Shown: piece by piece, positions 1 through 5,103 of the stretch
Position numbering within the stretch: the first letter of the stretch is position 1
How the letters are laid out: each line of letters starts with the position of its first letter
Source: JBFHES01 sp041584015
Lineage (GTDB): Bacteria > Bacteroidota > Bacteroidia > Bacteroidales > M50B96
DNA: 5,103 nt
Reading direction: 5' to 3'
Assembly: GCA_041584015.1 (NCBI GenBank)
Contig: JBFHES010000298.1
Location: 1-5,103 of the forward strand
The notes under the pieces: model-generated
What the model was told of the DNA's origin: nothing
Databases searched by the model: none
Seen by the model: the letters and a program-made list of their open reading frames with translations, nothing else
Translations under genes and position numbers: made by a program

Positions 1-16
1 CTTCATGATCAATTAG

Positions 17-24
17 TAATTTTG
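17..24 (+). promoter_or_regulatory. Candidate Bacteroidota-type -7 promoter element upstream of nrfH
   Basis: The octamer TAATTTTG fits the Bacteroidota -7 consensus TAnnTTTG. It would give a leader of roughly 30 nt before the nrfH ATG. The matching -33 element (TTTG or TTG, about 20 bp upstream) would fall off the left edge of the window, so only half of the promoter can be judged. In AT-rich DNA one octamer match is weak support. Confidence 0.25.
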
Positions 25-59
25 GTATTCAAATACTGAAAATGATAATATCTTAATTT

Positions 60-635
60 ATGGGAATTCTTAAATCAATAATACCACCGAAACCCTGGAA
101 GACTCCAGTTGCAATTCTTTTGGGAATTTTTGTCGGTTTGGTAATTTATACATTTTATGTATCAAATGCAGCATCCTATTTATCAGATGATCCAAAAACC
201 TGTATCAACTGCCATGTTATGAATCCGCAATACGCCACATGGTTGCATAGTTCGCATCGCGAAAATGCTACCTGCAACGATTGCCATGTTCCGCATGACA
301 ATGTTTTTAACACCTATTACTTTAAGGCAAAGGATGGGATGCGCCATGCCACTGTGTTTACCTTGAGAAACGAGCCGCAGGTAATTATGATTAAAGAGGA
401 AGGCAAGTCGGTGGTGCAGGAAAACTGTAAGCGTTGTCATGAGCATGTGAATGAAAATGTTGGAACGCTTGACGCTACCTTACAATCTGCATCGTGCGGT
501 GAAAACAAGCTTTGCTGGGAATGTCACAGAGAGGTTCCTCACGGAAGAGTGAACAGTCTATCATCGGTACCACATGCGCAAGTGCCACGGCACGAAAGTA
601 TTGTTCCTGAATGGTTAGAAAAAATAATGAAATAA
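60..635 (+). CDS. nrfH: NrfH, membrane-anchored tetraheme menaquinol dehydrogenase subunit of nitrite reductase
   Basis: NrfH of the NapC/NirT family oxidises menaquinol and feeds electrons to NrfA. The 191-residue protein has one N-terminal membrane anchor (about residues 16-36) and a short cytoplasmic tail, so the heme domain lies on the outer face. Four CXXCH sites are visible: CINCH at 48-52, CNDCH at 72-76, CKRCH at 123-127 and CWECH at 152-156. The first continues as CHVM, placing Met54 where NrfH of Desulfovibrio vulgaris uses a methionine ligand for heme 1. Asp92 in KAKDGMRH sits at about the spacing of the conserved aspartate beside that heme. An additional cysteine, Cys146, is outside any heme motif. 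The start is well fixed because an in-frame TAA (54-56) lies one codon upstream. There is no Shine-Dalgarno sequence. nrfA follows after 120 bp. The size is slightly above the commonest NrfH length of about 150-180 residues. Length, motifs and the adjacent nrfA favour NrfH over NapC. Confidence 0.95.
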   Translation: MGILKSIIPPKPWKTPVAILLGIFVGLVIYTFYVSNAASYLSDDPKTCINCHVMNPQYATWLHSSHRENATCNDCHVPHDNVFNTYYFKAKDGMRHATVFTLRNEPQVIMIKEEGKSVVQENCKRCHEHVNENVGTLDATLQSASCGENKLCWECHREVPHGRVNSLSSVPHAQVPRHESIVPEWLEKIMK

Positions 636-682
636 CCACGATGAATATTTAGAAGGGTAACCTCCGTTTGCATGGTTATTCT
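631..682 (+). repeat. Overlapping inverted repeats at the nrfH stop / nrfH-nrfA gap
   Basis: AATAACCA (631-638), which includes the nrfH stop codon, is an exact inverted match to TGGTTATT (673-680). The same right arm can instead pair with a nearer left arm: AGAA (651-654) plus TAACC (658-662) against GGTTA (674-678) plus TTCT (679-682), with a GGG bulge and an 11-nt loop. The two folds exclude each other. There is no T-tract after either, so this is not a standard intrinsic terminator. It could mark RNA processing or be chance in AT-rich sequence. Confidence 0.3.
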
Positions 683-715
683 ATCTGACCTTAGAATATG
701 AATATTATAGATAAA

Positions 716-725
716 TGATTAATCA
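716..725. promoter_or_regulatory. 10-bp perfect palindrome upstream of nrfA
   Basis: TGATTAATCA is a perfect dyad centred about 35 bp before the nrfA ATG. It resembles a compressed CRP/FNR-type site, but its half-sites TGAT and ATCA are separated by 2 bp. The FNR consensus TTGAT-N4-ATCAA has a 6-bp gap between the same half-sites, so it does not match a standard FNR operator. Function is not established. Confidence 0.15.
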
Positions 726-755
726 CAAATATATTACGCTAAAAATTTAAGTATT

Positions 756-2264
756 ATGGCAAGATCAAGACGTCCGGCATGGGTTAATATGATATTATTC
801 CTTGCTACAATGGTAGTAGTTTTCCTTTTAGGTTTATTGGCTTCATCAATTACCGAAAGAAAGGCAGAAACTGAGCATGTTTATAAGCCAATGGTTCAGC
901 TTACTGAAAATGAACCAAGAAATGAGTTATGGGGTGAGAACTTTCCTCGCGAGTATCAGTCATATCTGGCTACTTCTGAATCAACATTTAAAAGTAAGTA
1001 CAATGGTGGTGCTATGATTGATATGTTGGAAGTTGACCCTCGATTGGTTGTTCTTTGGGCAGGCTATGGTTTTGCTAAAGATTATAATCAAGGTAGAGGA
1101 CATTACTATGCAGTTAGCGATTTGCAAAACTCACTACGTACAGGTGGCCCAACCGGACCAGATGATGGCCCTATGCCAAGTACCTGTTGGACCTGTAAAA
1201 GTCCGGATGTACCCCGCCTAATGAGCGAGAAGGGTGTTGCCGAATTTTATGCCGGCAAGTGGGCGTCAAAAGGAGAGGAGATTGTTAATTACATTGGTTG
1301 TGCCGATTGTCACGACAATAAAACGATGGCTCTTAAGATTACACGACCTGCTTTGATTGAAGCATTCGAGCGTCAAGGAAAAGATATTACTAAAGCATCT
1401 CATCAGGAAATGCGTTCCTTAGTTTGTGCTCAGTGTCACGTTGAGTATTATTTCAAAAAAGATATGCCTGGAGCTGAAGGTATTCCTTATTTAACTTTAC
1501 CATGGGACCAAGGGATGAGCATGGAAGCAATGGAAGAATATTACGACAAAGCTAATTTTAAAGATTGGACGCATAAGCTTAGTAGAGCACCAATGTTGAA
1601 AGCTCAGCATCCCGGATATGAGGTCTATATGACTGGAATTCATGCAGAGCGAGGCGTTTCATGTGCCGATTGTCACATGCCGTACAAGAGCGAAGGCGGA
1701 CAGAAATTTACCGACCACCACATTGGAAGCCCACTTGAAAATGTTGCTAATTCATGTCAGGTATGTCACCGCGAGGAAGCTGCTGACTTGATTAAGAATG
1801 TTTATGACAGACAAGATGCAATTATCGAGAACAGAGATGAGCTTGAAAAGTTAATTGTTCATGCACACGTTGAGGCAAAAGCTGCCTGGGATTTTGGTGC
1901 TACAGAGGAGCAAATGAAAGATATCTTAATGGACATTCGTCATGCACAATGGCGTTGGGATTATGCAGCAGCTAGTCATGGTGGATCATTCCATGCTCCT
2001 GTTGAAATGGGTAGAGTGATAAGTAAAGGTATTACTGTTGCACAGGAAGCCAGAATTAAATTAGCTCGTTTATTTGCCGAGTTGGGGCATAACGAAGCTA
2101 TTCCATATCCGGATATTTCTACTAAAGCAAAAGCTCAAGAATTTATTGGCTTGCCAATGGATAAGCTTAAAGAAGAAAAGAAGCAATTTCAAGAGAACTT
2201 ATTACCAAAGTGGAAGAAAGCTGCTGAAGAGCGTGAAAGTAAGTACGGGATCGTGTATAACTAA
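756..2264 (+). CDS. nrfA: NrfA, pentaheme ammonia-forming cytochrome c nitrite reductase
   Basis: NrfA (cytochrome c552) reduces nitrite to ammonium with six electrons in the periplasm, accepting them from NrfH. The 502-residue length is typical. The active-site heme motif is CWTCK at 144-148, with Lys148 as the proximal ligand. Four CXXCH sites follow: CADCH 182-186, CAQCH 224-228, CADCH 303-307 and CQVCH 334-338. The catalytic triad is present: Arg128 in LRTG, exactly 20 residues before Lys148 as in E. coli and Wolinella NrfA; Tyr231 in HVEYYF; and His285 in KAQHP. The calcium ligands are also present (Glu230, Lys282, Gln284), indicating the calcium-containing class. HGGSFHAP (408-415) supplies a conserved distal histidine. 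Residues about 11-31 form a signal peptide or uncleaved anchor after the basic start MARSRR. No convincing signal peptidase site is seen; ASS at 29-31 is the best candidate. An in-frame TAA at 720-722 with no intervening ATG supports this start. The leader is A-rich, without a Shine-Dalgarno sequence. Confidence 0.98.
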   Translation: MARSRRPAWVNMILFLATMVVVFLLGLLASSITERKAETEHVYKPMVQLTENEPRNELWGENFPREYQSYLATSESTFKSKYNGGAMIDMLEVDPRLVVLWAGYGFAKDYNQGRGHYYAVSDLQNSLRTGGPTGPDDGPMPSTCWTCKSPDVPRLMSEKGVAEFYAGKWASKGEEIVNYIGCADCHDNKTMALKITRPALIEAFERQGKDITKASHQEMRSLVCAQCHVEYYFKKDMPGAEGIPYLTLPWDQGMSMEAMEEYYDKANFKDWTHKLSRAPMLKAQHPGYEVYMTGIHAERGVSCADCHMPYKSEGGQKFTDHHIGSPLENVANSCQVCHREEAADLIKNVYDRQDAIIENRDELEKLIVHAHVEAKAAWDFGATEEQMKDILMDIRHAQWRWDYAAASHGGSFHAPVEMGRVISKGITVAQEARIKLARLFAELGHNEAIPYPDISTKAKAQEFIGLPMDKLKEEKKQFQENLLPKWKKAAEERESKYGIVYN

Positions 2265-2286
2265 TATAGAAAACCACAAAAAAATT

Positions 2287-2322
2287 AGGCGGATTGATAA
2301 GTATCAACCCGTCTTTTTTTTT
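2287..2322 (+). terminator. Intrinsic terminator after nrfA
   Basis: GGCGG (2288-2292) pairs with CCGTC (2309-2313, one G-U pair). After an A/C mismatch, TTGAT (2294-2298) pairs with ATCAA (2303-2307) around the 4-nt loop AAGT. Nine consecutive T residues follow (2314-2322). This is a strong Rho-independent terminator starting 23 nt after the nrfA stop. A run of seven A residues precedes it (2278-2284), so it could also act in reverse, although no minus-strand gene needs it. It separates nrfHA from the downstream ccsB-ccsA pair. Confidence 0.88.
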
Positions 2323-2408
2323 GTTGATGTTTTATTTTATCACTTTTAGCAAAATTTTAAATCCCTTCTAGGTTAAGGTTTTTAGAATAGAAACAATAAG
2401 CATTTAAA
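2323..2408 (+). other. Leader region of ccsB, no clear promoter seen
   Basis: The 86 bp between the T-tract of the nrfA terminator and the ccsB ATG are very AT-rich. TTG/TTTG elements at 2320-2326 could serve as a -33 box, but no good TAnnTTTG lies about 20 bp downstream. TAAGGTTTTT at 2374-2383 resembles a -7 box with one extra spacer base. A promoter is expected here because of the upstream terminator, but the sequence does not identify one. Confidence 0.2.
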
Positions 2409-3656
2409 ATGGCAAAAGGTAAAAAAGCAAAAGAAAAGAAACCTCTTTGGCAGCATCCATGGAGTTACAAAGAAAGCTTTCTAATAGCAATAGGATTACT
2501 GCTAGTTGGTTTTATGATTGAGTTCAGTACTGGTGGTAAGGGAATTAACACAGTAAGCTGGCCGTATAATTTTTACATTCTATTGGTGGTAATCAACATC
2601 ATAGTAATTGGTTTCTTTAGTTTTAAGGAATCTAATTTTGTAAAGTGGTTAACGCGTGTTCCTGCAGCCGTAAGTTCCATCACCATTTTTACATTACTCA
2701 TTCTTATGATGGGCTTTACGCTGCAAGAAGATGCTACAGCAAGCGATTTGGTACGAAAGCTCGGATTGTCGCATGTAACAAGTAGTTGGCCTTATTTAAT
2801 TGTTCAGTTCTACTTTCTGTTTACTTTAGGCTTTGTTATAATGAAACGTATTTGGCCTTTCCAAAAGAAGAACATTGGTTTTATGTTGAACCATTTGGGG
2901 CTATGGATAATTATTGTTTCCGCAAGTCTGGGAGCCGGCGATTTAATTAAATTAAACATGCAGCTGGAGGAAGGAAAAACCACCATGGTTGCCAGAGATT
3001 ATAGAGGTAATAGTTACGAAATGCCATTGGCAATTAAGTTGATAAATTTCAATATCGAAGAGTACAATCCTAAGGTTGGTATCGTAGATAATAAGCTAGG
3101 TGGTTTAGCAGGTATTGATGGTGAGAATATTTTTCAGATAGATAGTGGTTATGTTGGAACTGTTGAAGAGTATACTTTTGAAGTTTTAGAGTATTTGCAC
3201 AAGGCAGGACGAGTAGAAAGCGGATATACCGAATATTTAAGCGAAGGAGCAGTGCACGCCGCCTATGTTAATGTGGTTAATAATAATACTAAGGAAGAAA
3301 AGGCTGGCTGGCTAAGCTGTGGGAATAGTTTTTATCCTTACGAGAGTTTAAAGATAAATAGCAAGTACTCGCTGGTGATGTTACGTCCGGAGCCGAAAGA
3401 ATACAGTTCCGAAGTAATTGTTTACACCGAGGAGATGGGCTCAGATACTTTAACCATTGAAGTAAATGAACCTTATGCTGTTGAAGGATGGAAAATATAC
3501 CAGACAGGTTTTGATGAAAAAATGGGACGAGACTCAAAAATCAGTATCGTGGAAGTTGTTCGCGATCCTTGGTTGGTTTTCGTATACATAGGTATCTTCA
3601 TGGTAATTGCTGGTGCTGTTTATATTTTCTGGGTTGGTCAAAGAATAAAAAAATAA
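2409..3656 (+). CDS. ccsB: ResB/CcsB-like cytochrome c biogenesis protein (System II)
   Basis: ResB/CcsB proteins pair with CcsA to export heme and attach it to apocytochromes c outside the cytoplasmic membrane. The 415-residue protein begins with a lysine-rich cytoplasmic tail (1-12). Hydrophobic segments lie at about 23-40, 52-71, 84-103, 127-146 and 156-176, then a large extracytoplasmic domain (about 177-386) and a last segment at about 387-408. Family marks are NHLGLW (161-166) leading into SLGAGD and EEGK (about 173-190), and the C-terminal VNEPYAVEGWKIYQTGFDE followed by VVRDPW before the last helix. His161 is the likely counterpart of the transmembrane heme histidine in CcsB. Five hydrophobic segments before the large loop, rather than the three usual for ResB, is atypical. 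An in-frame TAA at 2397-2399 fixes the start. No Shine-Dalgarno sequence is seen. ccsA starts 13 nt after the stop in another frame, and the clean QRIKK tail argues that the two proteins are genuinely separate. The symbol ccsB is by family; resB is equivalent. Confidence 0.85.
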   Translation: MAKGKKAKEKKPLWQHPWSYKESFLIAIGLLLVGFMIEFSTGGKGINTVSWPYNFYILLVVINIIVIGFFSFKESNFVKWLTRVPAAVSSITIFTLLILMMGFTLQEDATASDLVRKLGLSHVTSSWPYLIVQFYFLFTLGFVIMKRIWPFQKKNIGFMLNHLGLWIIIVSASLGAGDLIKLNMQLEEGKTTMVARDYRGNSYEMPLAIKLINFNIEEYNPKVGIVDNKLGGLAGIDGENIFQIDSGYVGTVEEYTFEVLEYLHKAGRVESGYTEYLSEGAVHAAYVNVVNNNTKEEKAGWLSCGNSFYPYESLKINSKYSLVMLRPEPKEYSSEVIVYTEEMGSDTLTIEVNEPYAVEGWKIYQTGFDEKMGRDSKISIVEVVRDPWLVFVYIGIFMVIAGAVYIFWVGQRIKK

Positions 3657-3662
3657 AAAGGA
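3657..3662 (+). promoter_or_regulatory. Shine-Dalgarno-like site for ccsA
   Basis: AAAGGA sits 7 nt before the ccsA ATG, immediately after the ccsB stop codon. It is the only recognisable Shine-Dalgarno-like match among the + strand genes here; the others have A/T-rich leaders. It suits a downstream cistron translated from a shared ccsB-ccsA message. Confidence 0.5.
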
Positions 3663-3669
3663 ATAAATT

Positions 3670-4473
3670 ATGGTTTGGTTAAATTTTCCGACATACGCAT
3701 TAATCATATTTGCGCTCTGGATGCTCTCTATACTATCATACGGGCTTTCATTTAAAATACCTTCATTAAAAACTATTGGTACCTTAATGGCAATTGCTGG
3801 TACCGCTGTGCTTGGCTACTTTATTGTTGTTTTGTGGCTAAAGCTTGACAGACCGCCGATGAGAACCTTAGGAGAAACCCGATTATGGTATTCGTTGCTT
3901 TTACCAATGGTTGGTGTAATTGTTTACTACCGTTGGAAGTATATTTGGTTTGTGTGCTTTACGTTGGGTATGGCAATCCTGTTTCTATCGTTCAACTATT
4001 TTAAACCGGAGATTCATGATAAGACCTTAATGCCTGCTCTGCAAAGTGTTTGGTTTGTTCCCCACGTAATTGTCTACATTATCGGATATGTAATTTTAGC
4101 AGCATCCTCATTAGTTGCTGTTTTTGGCTTGTTCTTTTATTATTTCAAAAAGAAAGAAGATTATACTTTATTGTCGTTGGCTGATAACCTTGTATACATA
4201 GGCTTCTCGTTTTTAACGCTTGGATTATTATTTGGAGCGCTTTGGGCAAAAGAGGCTTGGGGCCATTATTGGACGTGGGATCCAAAAGAAACATGGGCAT
4301 TCCTAACCTGGATGGGTTATTTGGTTTACATGCATTACAGATATAATAAACCAAAGAATTTTATGGGACCTTTGTGGACATTAAGCATTGCATTTTTTAT
4401 TTTGCTTATTGCATGGTTTGGAGTAAACTACTTACCGTCGGCAGCTAATAGCGTGCACGTTTATAGCAGTTAA
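3670..4473 (+). CDS. ccsA: CcsA/ResC-type cytochrome c synthase, WWD-domain heme-handling protein
   Basis: CcsA carries heme through the membrane and presents it, with CcsB, to CXXCH/CXXCK apocytochromes. The 267-residue protein has about eight hydrophobic segments (near 8-27, 33-55, 73-87, 91-109, 131-158, 172-191, 211-222 and 234-254). The tryptophan-rich WWD motif is intact at 197-210 (WGHYWTWDPKETWA). His132 and His263 flank it at positions expected for the two external heme-ligating histidines. His222 (YMHYR) matches the transmembrane histidine: the spacings of 90 and 41 residues are close to those of 97 and 39 in the fused CcsBA of Helicobacter hepaticus. GVNYLPSAANSVHVYSS at the C-terminus matches the family ending GVN-L-HSY. 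An in-frame TAA at 3664-3666 fixes the start. It is the second cistron after ccsB and is followed by a terminator. Beside nrfHA it may be the equivalent of the CcsA half of Wolinella NrfI. The general CcsA assignment is firm; specificity for NrfA is inference. Confidence 0.95.
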   Translation: MVWLNFPTYALIIFALWMLSILSYGLSFKIPSLKTIGTLMAIAGTAVLGYFIVVLWLKLDRPPMRTLGETRLWYSLLLPMVGVIVYYRWKYIWFVCFTLGMAILFLSFNYFKPEIHDKTLMPALQSVWFVPHVIVYIIGYVILAASSLVAVFGLFFYYFKKKEDYTLLSLADNLVYIGFSFLTLGLLFGALWAKEAWGHYWTWDPKETWAFLTWMGYLVYMHYRYNKPKNFMGPLWTLSIAFFILLIAWFGVNYLPSAANSVHVYSS

Positions 4474-4479
4474 AATATT

Positions 4480-4508
4480 AAGGGAGCAGTTTTGCTCCCT
4501 TTTCTTTT
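4480..4508 (+). terminator. Intrinsic terminator after ccsA, in the convergent junction
   Basis: AAGGGAGCA (4480-4488) pairs perfectly with TGCTCCCTT (4493-4501) around the 4-nt loop GTTT. The T-rich tract TTTCTTTT follows (4501-4508). The hairpin begins 7 nt after the ccsA stop. On the minus strand it lies just after the stop of the convergent gene and is followed there by a mixed A/T stretch, so bidirectional action is possible but less certain. The T-tract overlaps the minus-strand stop codon. Confidence 0.9.
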
Positions 4509-5082
4509 ACATGCAATTGCTAAACAGATTACCCGCCTTTTCAAGTTCTATTTGTACTGTGTTAATTTTATCGGTAAGTCGTTCAAGAGCTGCTGTTGAG
4601 TTGCTAATGTACATCTTTGTATCGTTCATGGTATCCGCAAAAACGGCATTGTTCAAATCCTGAACAATGCTTAGAGCAACATCATTAACTTCAGTAATAT
4701 ATTCCAGTGCATCAGCAATATCGGCACTTGAATAAGTGCAATTAAGATCATCGCTTAATTCTTTAGCTCTTTCAAGAAGTTGGGTGGATTCATCATTTAG
4801 GTTTATTAATTTTTCGAGATTAGCGCTTACCAAACTAAAGCTGGTTTTAACATCATCTTCTTTGTGTTTATTCTTGCAGGCCTTGATTTGGGCCGAGGCC
4901 TCTTTATTTACGTTTAAGGTTTGCCGAATTAGGGCATTTGCTTTGAGTAAATAATCCTGAACTTCACGTTGATAAATACTCGCTTTAAACATTTGCTCGT
5001 ATACAATGGCAGCAATGTACTGATGTGTTTTTATTTGCCGGGCAGTATGTGACATTCGCTTAAAGAGCTTCTCCTGATCCAT
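4507..5082 (-). CDS. Hypothetical helical, probably coiled-coil protein; start may lie beyond the window
   Basis: I do not recognise this 191-residue protein. It is rich in Ala, Leu, Asn, Lys, Asp and Glu and has few prolines or glycines. Long stretches (about 37-68, 84-113, 121-147 and 157-184) look like amphipathic helices with heptad-like hydrophobic spacing, suggesting a helical bundle or coiled coil. There is no signal peptide, membrane segment or lipobox, so it is probably cytoplasmic. Cysteines are at 69, 115 and 190 and form no metal or heme motif. The ATG at 5082 is not secure: the seven codons upstream to the window edge (E-S-N-L-I-I-F) are open in the same frame, and no Shine-Dalgarno sequence precedes the ATG. 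It could therefore be the C-terminal part of a longer protein; Met10 is a further internal alternative. The gene is convergent to ccsA, so a role in nitrite respiration is not implied. The coding frame is credible from its length and composition. Confidence 0.7.
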   Translation of the reverse strand: MDQEKLFKRMSHTARQIKTHQYIAAIVYEQMFKASIYQREVQDYLLKANALIRQTLNVNKEASAQIKACKNKHKEDDVKTSFSLVSANLEKLINLNDESTQLLERAKELSDDLNCTYSSADIADALEYITEVNDVALSIVQDLNNAVFADTMNDTKMYISNSTAALERLTDKINTVQIELEKAGNLFSNCM

Positions 5083-5103
5083 AAAAATAATCAGGTTGCT
5101 TTC

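Noticed and set aside
8..12. ATCAA half-site upstream of nrfH as an FNR/CRP-type operator
   Set aside because: The partner half TTGAT is not present at the required spacing: bases 1-3 are CTT where GAT would be needed.
42..56. Four-codon reading frame (ATG ATA ATA TCT TAA) just before nrfH
   Set aside because: It is too short to judge as a leader peptide and has no ribosome binding site. Its stop only serves to show that nrfH starts at 60.
183..446. Antisense reading frame inside nrfH
   Set aside because: It lies opposite a clear heme-protein gene, has low-complexity composition and no family features.
1018..1221. Alternative-frame reading frame inside nrfA
   Set aside because: It overlaps the part of nrfA that encodes the catalytic Arg128 and CWTCK; it has no start signal or recognisable domain.
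2074..2349. Out-of-frame reading frame running over the nrfA stop and terminator
   Set aside because: It translates through the terminator hairpin and T-tract, giving a Phe/Val-rich tail, and most of it is a shadow of nrfA.
3289..3537. Antisense reading frame inside ccsB
   Set aside because: It lies wholly opposite the conserved ResB loop and has no independent support.
3640..3680. Frameshift breaking an original fused ccsBA gene
   Set aside because: CcsB ends cleanly after its last helix, and CcsA has its own Shine-Dalgarno-like site, an ATG and an in-frame upstream stop. This fits two natural genes rather than a broken fusion.
4145..4354. Antisense reading frame inside ccsA
   Set aside because: It lies opposite the conserved WWD motif region, whose coding is certain.
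4736..4954. Plus-strand reading frame opposite the minus-strand hypothetical gene
   Set aside because: It is shorter than the 191-codon frame and its Ser/Leu-rich composition looks like the complement of a helical gene. The convergent minus-strand frame with its nearby terminator is the better call.
1..5103. Mobile elements, CRISPR arrays, tRNA or rRNA genes
   Set aside because: No transposase or integrase frame, spaced direct repeats, terminal inverted repeats or RNA-gene structures were seen.

Overview
The window is a compact locus for respiratory ammonification (dissimilatory nitrite reduction to ammonium). It carries its own System II cytochrome c maturation genes. The order on the + strand is nrfH (tetraheme quinol dehydrogenase), nrfA (pentaheme nitrite reductase), a ResB/CcsB-type gene and a CcsA/ResC-type heme-handling gene. 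A convergent minus-strand gene of unknown function closes the window. The base composition is AT-rich, most starts lack a Shine-Dalgarno sequence and have A/T-rich leaders, and nrfHA is followed by split ResB and CcsA genes. Together these suggest an anaerobic or facultative member of the Bacteroidota. This placement is inference, and I cannot name a genus.

Layout. Bases 1-59 are the truncated upstream region of nrfH, with one weak candidate promoter element. nrfH (60-635) and nrfA (756-2264) are separated by 120 bp containing small inverted repeats. A strong intrinsic terminator (2287-2322) follows nrfA. After a 144-bp gap come ccsB (2409-3656) and, 13 nt after its stop, ccsA (3670-4473). 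A second intrinsic terminator (4480-4508) ends that pair and lies in the convergent junction with the minus-strand gene (4507-5082, possibly extending beyond the window edge).

How the genes work together. NrfH should take electrons from menaquinol at the membrane and pass them to NrfA on the outer face, which reduces nitrite to ammonium with six electrons. NrfA has four CXXCH sites and one active-site CXXCK site, so nine hemes must be attached across the pair. The downstream CcsB/CcsA proteins are the expected components for heme export and attachment. By analogy with NrfI of Wolinella succinogenes, they may be the dedicated synthase for the CXXCK heme. No thiol-reducing partner (ResA/CcsX type) is visible here.

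I found no evidence of a wholly new system. The points most worth a second look are the split, possibly dedicated NrfI-like synthase, the terminator that separates it from nrfHA, the inverted repeats between nrfH and nrfA, and the unrecognised helical protein at the right end.
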